Source: Haliotis asinina (Eukaryota; Mollusca; Gastropoda; Lepetellida; Haliotidae). Taken from it: a stretch of 64,000 bases of DNA. The position numbers and the translations under genes are program-made. Within the stretch, counting starts at the first letter, position 1. The number at the start of each line of letters is the position of its first letter. Positions 33,275-44,193 of the stretch are shown one piece after another. The notes beneath the pieces are model-generated. The model saw only the letters and a program-made list of their open reading frames with translations. It did not search any database and had not been told where the DNA came from. The DNA is taken from contig NC_090283.1 of NCBI RefSeq assembly GCF_037392515.1, positions 37,774,249-37,838,248 on the forward strand, given 5' to 3'.

Positions 33275-33440
33275 ATAGGTGTCCTACTCAAGTCTAGGTA
33301 GGTGTCCAACTCAAATCTAGATAGGTGTCCAACTCAAGTCTATATAGGGGTCCTACTGAACTCTAGATAGGTGTCCTACTGAAGTCTAAATAGATATGCT
33401 AGTCAAGTCTAGATAGGTGTCCTGCTTAGGTCTAGACTAA
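33275..33440. repeat. Minisatellite, about 23-bp unit, about 7 copies
   Basis: Diverged units of TCTAGATAGGTGTCCTACTC plus AAG. Confidence 0.75.
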
Positions 33441-34075
33441 TGTAGCAAGTCTCAGTTCACGAAATTAAGGATTGGCCTGGTCTCCATTCAGAATTGTTTT
33501 TCGTATGTGTACCTTTAACTTCCTACACACACTGAAACTGACAAATAGTGGTGCCTTACATGCTTGATGTCTACAGCAATGTAAGGTGACAAATTGTGAA
33601 GATGTAATTTTGAGAACAATCTATTTAGTTCCCCAGTTTCTCCTGACACATTGTCTATGAACCGGGTACCTTCAAACAATCTACTCGTTTTCCCAGTTTG
33701 GGAGATGTGGCATTTCTTACCAATAAGCTATTCAGTTCACCACTTCTAACAAATTCATTCATTACTGGCATTCTGACAAAGTATTCATTTAGACAAATCC
33801 CCCTTCCCGTCCAATACCGAGAACTGGTGTTAATTTTAGTGGGTAGATATAGTTTCAAACCCCCTCGTTCCCGTGATCTCGGATGGGTAGAATCTAACAA
33901 TAGCCATTACAGAAACACTGGTCTGATACAGCGTAACTGACATCACATCGACGTCAAGTTAAATGTCAATAGTTGATATCAATGTCATGTTATAGTTACA
34001 TGAGATGAAATGAAAATGTGAATATTGTCAACATTTGACGAAGTACAATTATACAGTGACGCCATCATGCTTCGG

Positions 34076-34346
34076 TCAGTAAGTGAGTGAATTTAGTTTT
34101 ACGTCGAACTCAGGAATATTCCTGCCATATAGGGGCGGTCTGTAAATAATCGAGTCTGGACCAGACAATCCAGTGACCAACAGCATGACCATCGAGCTTT
34201 GCAGTTGGGAACCGATGACATGTGTCAGCCAAGTCATCGAGCCTGATCCCCCGATCCTGTTAGTCGCCTCTGACGACAAGTATTGTCGCCTTTTGTGGCA
34301 AGCCTGGGTTGCTGCCAAGCTATTCTGCCCCGGGTCGTCACTGGTC
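34076..34346 (-). mobile_element. SINE, (CACT)n-tail family with CCCGGGG head
   Basis: On the minus strand it starts near GACCCGGGGCAGAATAG and ends in a short CACT-type tail (plus-strand AAGTGAGTGAA). It has the same internal blocks as the copies at 34491 and 35660, with more changes. Confidence 0.85.
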
Positions 34347-34490
34347 GCTTCGATTAGTTGGCATGATAATGACAGGTGGAATGTGTGGACCGGATGTTTC
34401 CTCTTTGTATCTCTAGATGACTAACCTGTGTGTCACACTGGCATGACGTAACGGGTGGCAAGTTATCTAAAAAAAGCGGATGCTCTAAGT

Positions 34491-34761
34491 GAGTGAGTGA
34501 GTGAGTTTAGTTTTACGTCGCACTTAGCAATATTCCAGCTATATGGCGACGGTCTGTAAATAATCGAGTCTGGACCAGACAATCCAGTGATCAACAACAT
34601 GAGCATCGATCTGCGCAATGAGGAACCGATGACATGTGTCAACCAAGTCAGCTAGTCTGACTACCCGATCCCGTTAGTCGCCTCTTACGACAAGCATAGT
34701 CACCTTTTATGGCAAGCATGGGTTGCTGAAGGCCAATTCTACCCCGGGACCTTCACGGGTC
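34491..34761 (-). mobile_element. SINE, same family, with target-site duplication
   Basis: A 271-bp copy with a full (CACT)n tail at its plus-strand left end. GATGCTCTAAGT stands at 34479-34490 and 34762-34773, a 12-bp target-site duplication. Internal blocks include GGTGGTCAGACTAGCTGACT-type and GATTGTCTGGTCCAGACTCG. Confidence 0.92.
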
Positions 34762-34984
34762 GATGCTCTAAGTCAGCATGGAGACCGGGTAGCACATTTT
34801 ATGAGCTGTTATTCAGAACCACGGTGTATTCCCTATTGAAACAGTGTCCACGTCAGCCATAACTGTCATTTCTTCATAAGCTAGGGTACTCTGGCTGAAG
34901 CCGATACTAGTCTGATCACGATGTATTCGTATGAAGCAAGGGTGTATGAGTTATCTCCCCTGTGTAAAGCGATAGGGCGCTCAC

Positions 34985-35125
34985 ACTGGGCCGTTTACTT
35001 TGTTCTTTAATGTCACACTAAACAGTATTCGAACTAAATGACGATCTAGTGATTAACACCATGGATATCGATCTACACAGTTGGGCTATGTCAACCAATT
35101 TTGAGTTGACCACCCAATCCCGTCA
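34985..35125 (-). mobile_element. Degenerate SINE of the same family
   Basis: Only the middle blocks remain: a changed AGTATTCGAAC-TAAATGACG region, GATCTAGTGATTAACACCAT and a GGTGGTCA-like block on the minus strand. Confidence 0.55.
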
Positions 35126-35659
35126 GTCGTCTCTTGAACCAGTCTACAAACTTAGCCTCAGTGTTATTCGTTACGCTCCACCATTGCGTAGTGAAGTGTA
35201 GCGAAAAGGACACCAGGATCTTTACGTGTTCGCACTGAACTGCAAATGTACGTTTTGACTGCCGTACAGAAGACAGACCGGTTTAAAAGTTGGCTAAGCT
35301 CCCCCCTTATTTCTTGTATCATATACATTACATGGCGGGTGCAGGTCTCACCTTTGGATTTCAAATGGATGCGTTCGCCTCTCATTCAATTCTGAGCACG
35401 TAACATGGTGCTTTTGTTTAGTTCGGATCTTTCACACTCCAGGCGGAGAAACCATACCCTGTTACTACCGTGTGATGGGAGGAACACGACTGGCGATAGA
35501 TACGGTAATCGTCATCCGTCTCAACACAATTGAACTGCTTTACCTCACCGCCAATGGTGACCGATTATCGTTGGTAGAAGGGGTTACTCCCACTGTGCCC
35601 AATTTTGGAAATGGGCAGTCTTAAAACAACAGACGGATTAGGATATAGTCTGTATCAGG

Positions 35660-35931
35660 GACCCGTGAAGGTCCTGGGGTTGAATAGGCCTTCATCAACC
35701 CATGCTTACCATAAAAGGCGACTATGCTTGTCGTAAGAGGCGAGTAACGGGATCGGGTGGTCAGGCTCGCTGACTTGGTTGACATATGTCATCGGTTCCC
35801 AATTGCGCAGATCGATGCTCATGTTGTTGATCACTGGATTGTCTGGTCCAGACTCGATTATTCACAGACCGCCGCCATATAGCTGGAATATTGCTGAGTG
35901 CGGCGTAAAACTAAACTCACTCACCCACTCA
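35660..35931 (+). mobile_element. SINE, same family, plus strand, with target-site duplication
   Basis: 272 bp from GACCCGTGAAGG to (CACT)n. The 10-bp CTGTATCAGG flanks it at 35650-35659 and 35932-35941. Its last 50 bases (CTGGAATATTGCTGAGTGCG, then GCGTAAAACTAAACTCACTC) parallel the tail of the tRNA SINE at 12120. Confidence 0.92.
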
Positions 35932-36158
35932 CTGTATCAGGCTAGTGGAGGGGCAGTGGTATATAGTGTAATATATGCTTAATAAAGGAACTAGTTGTAA
36001 CTGGCAATAACTCAGCAAGACATACGTAATGAGTTCGAAGTAATAATTTAATAACAAACATGAGTAACATCAATAACATGTCATCAACAATCTGGAATCA
36101 ATCGTCTCTTTTCAGCTTTTATGTGTTCATGTCCATTGATTGTCAATTCATAGTGCAG

Positions 36159-36434
36159 TTAAATGAGATACCCAATCAAGGTATTGTAGGACAGATTTTC
36201 TTCCATGGTGGAGGTCATCCCCCAGAGGGAGAAATCTACTGCTAACGTCTCTATACTTCTTGCGTGATGGGCGTATAACTTGCCGTCGTTCTGCAGTTGA
36301 AGGATGGTTGCCTCTGTGTAGGCTTGCTCAGACTTGAAGAACTGGACTAGGCGGAAGACATTCGGGTGAAAGGAACCTAAGAGTCGGGAAATATTAGAGT
36401 GACAACCCTCTACATGGTTGTTCGTACAGTATAG
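36159..36434 (-). pseudogene. MULE-type transposase C-terminal fragment
   Basis: An open stretch of 91 codons without a start codon, preceded by a stop at 36437-36435 and ended by TAA at 36161-36159. It reads TNNHVEGCHSNISRLLGSFH, then PNVFRLVQFFKSEQAYTEAT. The TNN-x-x-EG-x-H and HPN-(V/I) patterns with KxEQ typify the C-terminal part of MULE/FLYWCH-type transposase proteins common in invertebrate genomes. The catalytic domain is missing, so this is a relic or a lone exon. Confidence 0.6.
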
Positions 36435-36439
36435 TTATC

Positions 36440-38390
36440 TTTAATACTTTAGAAAGTCATGATATGTACTCTGATGCTGTTTGTCGGGATACAATCCATA
36501 CACTAGAGGAACCATCTTGTTTTCTACAACAGCTGAAATCATATGCCATTCTTGTCAACTTCAGATAAACTGTCAAAGTTGATCACAGGTCAGTGCCGAG
36601 TATCTACCAAAAGGAAGTTAATATAGCAAAATTGCATATTTTAGCTAAATTAATGATGGAATATACGTTTGTCTAATATATGGCTCCGACAAACAGCCGA
36701 CCCAATAATGATGTATACATGTGATATTGTGTATAACGGGATGTTTTGCAATAATGTATGTTTGTAACATGGCGATAATGCCAGTGTTGCCTAATGGTTG
36801 TATTTCATAATGCTGTTGATGAGAGTAATGGTAATTGTAATATACGCTTCAAAAAGTAGGAGATATTGGATTGACAAAGTTGATAGAATGCGAATGATGA
36901 AGCCACGGAGGAAACAGATGATGAAGAGACATTGAGGGGAAATGTGACAATTTGTTCCCTTCATTTGGAAATGTTTCACCTGTATTGATATATATTACTT
37001 TTTCTCAGATGTATTGGCATTGACGAGTGGTATGCTCGCAAAATGAAATGTCAGCTACTTTTCAGTGGTATGCAGATGTTGCAATGATTGATTGAATGAA
37101 TGAAGTCATAGCGACAGTGTTGTGGGCAGCCTAGTTATCCCGGACCATATTTCACAGGGAACGACCCGTCCTGTCCGCCCATTTACGTGTGTCCTCTAAT
37201 GCCATGTAATCCCCTGCTGGCTGCTGGCAAACTTGGGATTCACCGTAAATAGTTCCTCTTCAGAAGGTTCAGCTGAGGGAGGGGCAAGGAATATAGTCCA
37301 GAAACGTTGTGCCAATAATAAAGGAAAAGTTAACATCCATAATATTTTGTCTTATGTTCCTTGGAGAGGCATATGCATCGACATGCTAGTATGCGATAAT
37401 TATGTTTCTACAAATAATGTTAAGCTGCTTTTTAATTGAAGCAACAGTTGAACCAGAGACCATTTGATATAATCATGGATACAATATGTATATGTTGTAG
37501 ATTTGCCCGTGTTATAATCCATTATGTGGTCTCTGGTTGAACACAGAAGAAATTCTGAGTTTCATCTAACCCAGAAAATTCTCTATGCTTATCAAATAGA
37601 ATCTTTTCGAGAACCAGTCAAGCGTCTAAAGTAAAAGTGGTTAAGAGCCCAAAGTGTATGTAGTATTTTTCAGCACACCGAAAACGAAATTTATATAAAT
37701 GTAATAATAACATCAAATGTAGAAACAGACAAGCGTTGAGAAGCGCGAAAGTGTCTATATTTAGCTCTGGGTTTTCCGTATGCTTTTGTGAGGGAATCCT
37801 CTGTGACGTATTTCCGCTTTGCCTCATTACCGAATCAACATTCTCCATTTTGCGAGAAGCGGTAAGTTGTGTTGCCAAAATATTTATGAAAAGTCAAACT
37901 TGTGAACGAGGCTTGTGCCGCCAGTTCGTTTTATGAATTAGTGATACTGTGTTTTTGACAGTACGTTTTAAGTGAAATAGCAGATGAACTGTCAGTTACT
38001 GGGAAATGTTCGTTGAAGGGAAAGGTCTCTCACCTGTTTTCTATTGACAGGTCTGCAATCAGTTGATAGGTCTGTGCTTGCTTGACCCTTTACAATATTA
38101 CAGGCATGCGTTCTTGTTCGCCAAACGTGTAATACGAACAGCGTATAATCGTGTCAGTCACTTACAGCCCAACCCATGCGCAAACAATTTTGTTTTCACG
38201 AAATGAATCGAAAGTATTTTATTAAACAATATTCTCTGTCATAAGCCAATGTTTAATTCTGACTTTCTTTGCTCCTGAGTTAGAACTGTATTTGTATGAA
38301 ATGAGGTTGTAATCAGTTGGGGATGGGGTTTGTGTCAATTACATATATATGTCATGTGCTTCATGTCTATAATAACTTCAATTGTCACAA
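36440..38390. other. Intergenic; one small inverted repeat
   Basis: An inverted repeat at 37446-37545 (TTGAACCAGAGACCA left, TGGTCTCTGGTTGAA right) with a loop of about 70 bp may be a small foldback element. Nothing else is recognised. Confidence 0.5.
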
Positions 38391-38395
38391 GAAAG

Positions 38396-38480
38396 ATTTG
38401 GTACTTTATGGATTACTTCATCATGTTATGATCTGACATTTTGGTATAGATTCTAAAACTGTTGTCAAGCAAGAGAGAAG
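38396..38480 (-). mobile_element. Penelope-like element 3' tail remnant
   Basis: The minus strand reads GCTTGACAACAGTTTTAGAA, then TCTATACC and AAAATGTCAGATC, ending close to GAAGTAATCCATAAAG. Stem halves CAGTTT/ATACC are only partly complementary. Confidence 0.7.
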
Positions 38481-38564
38481 TACTGCAGCACAGAACAGAC
38501 TTACATACATGCATGTAAACGGATAAATATCAGTACTAGAAATTGTAGAATCCTCGCCACTTTA

Positions 38565-38700
38565 TGGATGGTGAGGTAACGCATTTGCTTGTGATGCAGA
38601 AGGTCTGTGTTCAGTTCCCCACATGGGTACAATGTTTGATCCCATTTCTTGTGTTCCCACCATGATAGTGTTGGAATATTACTAAAAGTGGCTTAAAGAT
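38565..38700 (+). mobile_element. Degenerate tRNA-derived SINE
   Basis: Shows a weakened A box (GGTGAGGTAACGCATTTGC), a B-box-like GTTCAGTTCCCCACATGGG and GTTGGAATATTACTAAAAGT, in the same order as the SINE at 12120. The last block is duplicated at 38706. Confidence 0.65.
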
Positions 38701-39018
38701 CAGTTGAAATATTACTAAAAGTGGCTTAAAGATCACATATACTCAAAGGGGTACAAATGCATATATCATTTATTGACATTGTTATAAATGAAACCCTATC
38801 ATTAAAACTCATTTTGACATTTAATTACCTTGAATCGACTTTTTTGACAACAGTGCACAATTCTCTCCCACGAACGAAATTTAAACCAATCAGAGGACCC
38901 TCTCCATGATGTAATGTTTGGTATACCTCTGTAGGTCACTGTGGTATTCATGGAGCACCACAATTTCTCGTGAGGACGTTTCCAGCCGAAGGTCACATGT
39001 CAGTGAGACAGGCAACCA

Positions 39019-39089
39019 GTTTGTGAGAACCCGTCGGATGCGAACCCGCGATTGTTAGCCCGACAGCTAACCGACTGAGCTACGCCCAC
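39019..39089 (-). ncRNA. tRNA-like sequence (pseudogene or SINE head)
   Basis: The minus strand begins GTGGGCGTAGCTCAGTCGGT and TAGC (good A box) and has GGGTTCGCATCC (B box) at proper spacing. The T stem mispairs at two positions and the acceptor stem does not close, so it is not a working tRNA gene by eye. It differs from the head of the SINE at 12120. Confidence 0.6.
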
Positions 39090-39729
39090 ATTGTTGCACA
39101 ATGTGCAAATTTAGCTAGTCATTCCTGTGATGTCACGGAAATGAACGGAAAGAGTTGAATAGGTTGCGGACAATTATGAAGGTTACGGGTAGACTTGGTG
39201 CCTCGTGCTTTCAATCTACTGATGGTTGCCGAATGGTCCCGATATAATTTGGCACGATCGTCCTATTCCGTAATGTACAAGATACCATGCTGTGTTGAAT
39301 GAGCCCAATATGGTTCGAACTGAAAACGATTGTTGATGTCAGGCGTCAGACGTTGATTTCACGGTACATGCATGAATGGCGTGCTTGTAGAAAATCATTG
39401 TGTGCTTTCGTGACAGAAAAAAGTTGTAGGGAACCCAGTAAAGATAATGTGGATCGCGTTATGGAATGTGTGAGACATGGGCATGTTTGGTGACGGCATG
39501 AGGGTGAGTTAAACTTCGAATCATTATTGAAAATATGTATATCTAGAGGTGAAAGTTGCTGGAGGCCGATTTCCATCAGCTATAAATTTCGACATTAGAC
39601 CATTTCATCGTTTATTTAACTTTTGACGTTTTTGGTTTCCCGTTTTTCCTTGTGAACAAAGTATTAAAAATGGAAAAAGAAAACAATTTGTACTCATGCA
39701 TTTACCTACTATATTGGATTAGGTCCCTT
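39090..39729. other. Intergenic, nothing recognised
   Basis: Short open frames on both strands at 39299-39576 overlap each other and show no motif. Confidence 0.4.
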
Positions 39730-39730
39730 A

Positions 39731-39808
39731 CCCAAACCCTAAACCCTAAACCCTAAACCCTAAACCTAACCCGAACCCGAAACCTAACCCTAACCCTAAC
39801 CCTAACCT
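39731..39808. repeat. Interstitial telomere-like tract, CCCTAAA then CCCTAA
   Basis: Four seven-base CCCTAAA-type units are followed by mixed units (CCTAACCCGAACCCGAAA) and then four six-base CCCTAA units. The six-base form is the animal telomere repeat read from the C-rich strand. Confidence 0.95.
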
Positions 39809-39809
39809 T

Positions 39810-42308
39810 TGGAATAATTCTAATAAATAGAATATGCTCACTGAACCGGCACGAAAATGGGTGATGTATTCAGTATAATGAATTCTTACCGCTTCGAAAA
39901 ATAAATATTTCCTTGTAATGGTGCAAATTACCGAATGACAACGATATGTATGTATATTGGTTTACAGTTATAATTCCTTTGATCCAAATAGTTACGTTTG
40001 AAACCGAAATATATAATATATTTAGATTATTTTAATTGACCAAAACTGCGAATAATAAAACATGGTGCAATGTGACCAATGTAAGTCATTCTTACAAAAT
40101 TTAAAAATGCAGAACATATAAATACACAAAATATAACACCTCAGCACCTCTTAATACAAAGAAATATGAGCATATTAGTCAAAAAAGAAAAAATATTTAA
40201 AACTGGTGCTTGCAAAAAATTGCTCATCCGCCGGGAACTACTACTGGAAACTCACAACATCGTTGGGTTTCTGTAATGACATGGCTGGTAGAGATGAAAC
40301 ATCATTGAGCGGAGCTTATAAGCACTCACTGAGCTTGACGACCTTGTTGCCATGCCAGCGTCATAGGGCATTGTTTCAAGAATGTGCTTTTGAACAAAAT
40401 CACCTGCAATTATGTAAAATAGTATTATGACGTGTTTTTAAAGTTTGTGGTGCTGTATTCTAAAGGTAGGCCGTATTCATGTGCATTTCTAGGGGTAGAT
40501 TATTACTTTCTGTAGGTTTGTCTGAACCTGCAATCTTGAAAGTTGTTTTGAAAGTGAAAGATTTTTGTTTCACAATCTACTGCCATTTAATCTTGTTTCC
40601 TGCTTTGCTTATTTTACAAGATACAACTTATTTTTATGGACGATTCTGTCAAAATCAGTTGTTGTCATAATTGGTTTTAAATTGTCCTGTTACAAGCGGT
40701 GTCATGCAAAATATTTTGGTCATGATTCAATAACATAATTAACTTCAAGTAGGAAGTAGTACTGATCTTTTAACTTGATGAAAACAAACCATAATTGAAC
40801 TGATTCTTTATACCATGACGCCACAATTTTAAAAAATGGTGGTGCCCTAGGTGTCAAGAACATTCGCCAGTCAGAGAATAAATACTGTTTAGGATTTTTT
40901 TCCTGAGTTACAAAATCTAAGCTACTACATACTGGTAGTAAAATATGTATTTGACTGATGCACTATATGATTTTGCGTGACATTGCTTCTGACATAACAG
41001 TTTCACTCTTGAAAGCAAGGTGGGTGTCAATATAAGACCACTTACAATAGCATTGTCACATCAACCACAAACTCGCCTCTGAGGAAGAAATCGTTTTGTT
41101 ACAAGTCGTGTCATGCAAAATCCTTTTGGTCATCAATCAGTTACTACAACTAGTAAGTAGTTTTGATTTTTTTAACTCAGTGAAAACAAATCCAAATGGC
41201 ATGTTATATCTTGGAAGTGAGGTAGGTGTTGAACCACCTGATTTGATACGTACAGGCTTCCACAACACAGGTTTTGAACTCGCAAGCAACATATTTAGCA
41301 TGAACTGATGGGAAATCTGTGCATGGTGACATGTTTACCTGGGAGCAACTGACGGCAACACAACAATTTGGCATGTCTTTGTTTACGTTTAGAAATCAGC
41401 AAACTGACAAGCTTGTTACATATTTTATATACAGCTAACTAAAAATCCTTCCTCACATGACGTTCGCTGCAGTGCCCTGACGACAGAGTTACTGATCTGT
41501 CTTTTTGTTGGCAGGCAATTGTGAAGCAGACAACAGTTTTGCAACTTTAAATTCCTCGATATTTATTAACCACATGTTTTTAAAGAATGAATTTGGTGTA
41601 GACTAAGTGCATGTCTTTCATATGTAATGGTTAAAAGAGTTTAAAAAATGAGAGGTCATTCGCTTTTTAAATATTTAAAGAGGTCCACTTTCACATGCTT
41701 TATATACAGAGAAGGTGAAATACTGGTTGCTGTTTTAGGTACCTATCAGGCATTTCCAGTATGTAACAAATATACCATTTTCTTCTTGAATAGGGTTTCG
41801 GGAAGTTTCATTGTTATTGAATTAGTGTGTTTGGAGATGTTTTTAATTTTTAGAACACAAGAATCATATGCTGATTAGAGTTTTCTAATGTCACTATGTA
41901 CTACAGTGTGAGAGGTGATGAGCTGCAGATGAGTGATGCAAACATATATAATATGAAACAACTATGGACTCCCAGATGAACACACAGTTTCCTTAGTACC
42001 AAGTACTGGGCAGTTTAATGGAAAGACATGTTTGCTGTAATTATTGTTCAAAGAATATGCTAAATATTTGTTGTATTGAATGACCACTAAATAAGAGTTT
42101 CAGTGTATATTTTCCTGCTGTTACTGAGAACCTGAAATGTAACATGCATAATTTAAGCTCAGCAAGCATGGTATGAGTGAAAGATTATTTTATTTTTCCA
42201 TGTCTTATTTCCAGAATACTGATGATCAACATCCCATGCTGCTTGTTTCATTCGGTGTCAGCTATGGCAAAACATGCATAGGAATCATGATTAGGTGACA
42301 GACTCGCA
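39810..42308. other. AT-rich region upstream of PPP2R3 exon, with a diverged duplication
   Basis: About 40685-40800 and 41095-41210 share GTTACAAG-CGTGTCATGCAAAAT, TTTTGGTCAT and TTTTAACTxxxTGAAAACAAA blocks, so a segment was duplicated long ago. Promoter elements for the downstream gene cannot be fixed by eye. Confidence 0.45.
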
Positions 42309-42320
42309 GTGTTTTTCATG

Positions 42321-42593
42321 ATGGCATTAAAGCCAGTCCTGAAGTTGAAGGTGGATGAACTGTTCTTACGTTGGCTCAGTGAGACAGAGACTCAACATGT
42401 TCTGAGAGAGAATCTTCGTCAACTTGTCCTGGGGGAGACATTGACTGAGCCATCACCACGGAAACAACAGTCCCCTCGCCACCGTCCAGGGTCACCTCCA
42501 TATGGAGCCAATGCCTTTAAGCTACCAAGTCCCAGAAGCCCACGTCGTCCATTAGCATCTAAAAATCACAAGAATATTAATGCAAACTGCAAG
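42321..42593 (+). CDS. PPP2R3: PP2A regulatory subunit B'' (PPP2R3 group), first coding exon
   Basis: Starting at the ATG of 42321 (another in-frame ATG is at 42318), the exon encodes 91 residues and ends in phase 0 at a strong GTAAGTG donor. The N-terminus MALKPVLKLKVDELFLRWLS matches the conserved start of PPP2R3B (PR70/PR48), including the VLK-KVDELF and WLSE-x-TQ pattern. A Pro/Ser/Arg-rich stretch follows (SPRHRPGSPPYG, LPSPRSPRRPLAS), as in the family's low-complexity linker. B'' subunits guide PP2A to targets such as Cdc6 and carry calcium-binding EF hands, which lie beyond this window. In this exon only the N-terminal motif supports the family; I am fairly sure of it. Confidence 0.82.
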
Positions 42594-42699
42594 GTAAGTG
42601 AAAGTGACATGTTGACTCAATCATTCTACTTTCGTTGTCTACAGATGCCCATGAAGATCAGGGTTAAAATTGGTCATCAGCAACCTGTGCTTGTCAGAA

Positions 42700-42885
42700 A
42701 AGGCGAATAATACTTAGTGGTATTAGGTAGTCTGACTTGCCTACATGATTGACACATTATTGTATCCCAATTGCATAGACTGCTCATGCTGTTGATCACT
42801 GGATTGTCTGGTCTGGACTTTGATTATTTACAGACCGCCATCATATTGCTGGAATATTGCTGAGTGCTGTGTTAAACAACAATCA
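42700..42885 (+). mobile_element. Truncated SINE of the CCCGGGG-head family, intronic
   Basis: Keeps TAGTCTGACTTGCCTACATG-like, TGATCACTGGATTGTCTGGT and GGAATATTGCTGAGTGCTGT blocks. Head and CACT tail are lost. Confidence 0.75.
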
Positions 42886-42889
42886 GACA

Positions 42890-44190
42890 TTGCGTACACT
42901 ATACTGGTGGAATTATTTCAGTGAGGATTGTGAAAAAGAAATTCTGTTGAAATTGTCACTGATTTCTTCGAATATTGTATGACAACTAAAGGTATAACCA
43001 CTATGTCATGGCTACCAATGATGACTCTGAAATAACACGTACATCCATTCGTGATGTTCCGATTAATTGAAATAATAGAAAATTGGTTGCAGTGGCCACA
43101 CGACCAAGCAGTAGATTTCATAATCGAACACAACTTATTTCCTTATATGCAATAACAACCTGTAGTGAAAAGTCTAAAAAAAAATTGAGCCTATTATACC
43201 CATTTTTTTCGATGATTCATTGTTGGTTTGAACCAATAATCAATTGCGAAATTTTTACCAATTTGCAACTCAAGCATCAAGGTCTTTACAATGCATAAAA
43301 TCCAGTGATTGAGACCATTGTCCAACATTCACAGCACATGTATGACTTTGTCAGTTCTTACAGACATGTTGTCTTCTAAATGTCAATAATGTCAAATTTA
43401 GTAATGCTAATAGCGTAATGTTGAAACTTGAATCTGTGTCAGTCACTGGCAGCTTGGGGTATGCCACAGGGATCAGTGTTGGATGTTTTATGCAACAAGT
43501 AATGTTTTCCATAAGTCACTGAACTGAGACTTGCATGGTTTGCTCATTTATAAAGAAAATTTTAAATTACAATTTTAAAAAAGACCATTTACAGTATATA
43601 GGTTACACAACACCAGATGTTTTCCCATAGACTTCTGTAGTAACCTTACATTATTTTGAAAATCATCCAGGCTTTCATGAGCCATTGCATGTACACATGT
43701 GTACTGTCAGACCTTTAAAGAATAAGACACAATTTCTAGCCAATTCTTCTGGCACATTTTCCAAGCACAGTAAGCGGAATGCATCAATCACAGTTTTGCA
43801 CAAAATGTCACCTACTTGAAAATATTCTTACACATGTAAGTATAGGTCATGATGATAAAATGACAGCACTTAATACTTTAAATTGTGGTCAGTTTTAATT
43901 ACGGGATGCAAGTGCTTTTCAAAAACATACAACGTCTTACCCTATTTCATCCAATCACAACTGTCACAAGTCTCTGTCCTTTCAGTTGTTTCCATACTGT
44001 CCCCTCTCAGGGAGCATGTGATTCTAATATTGTGTAGCAGAACCTATACTAAAAGGGTAGACAAAGTCTTTATGAGACTAGTGCAGGTTTCATTTTGATT
44101 TTCCAGTTTGTCATTGTAGCTAGATTTTGTCTATATCTACACTAAGTTTTCACTGATCTTGGCCTGAAAGACTTGAAAGTGCTTGTTATA
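42890..44190. other. PPP2R3 intron, nothing recognised
   Basis: AT-rich; no supported coding segment or tandem array. Confidence 0.45.
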
Positions 44191-44193
44191 GAC

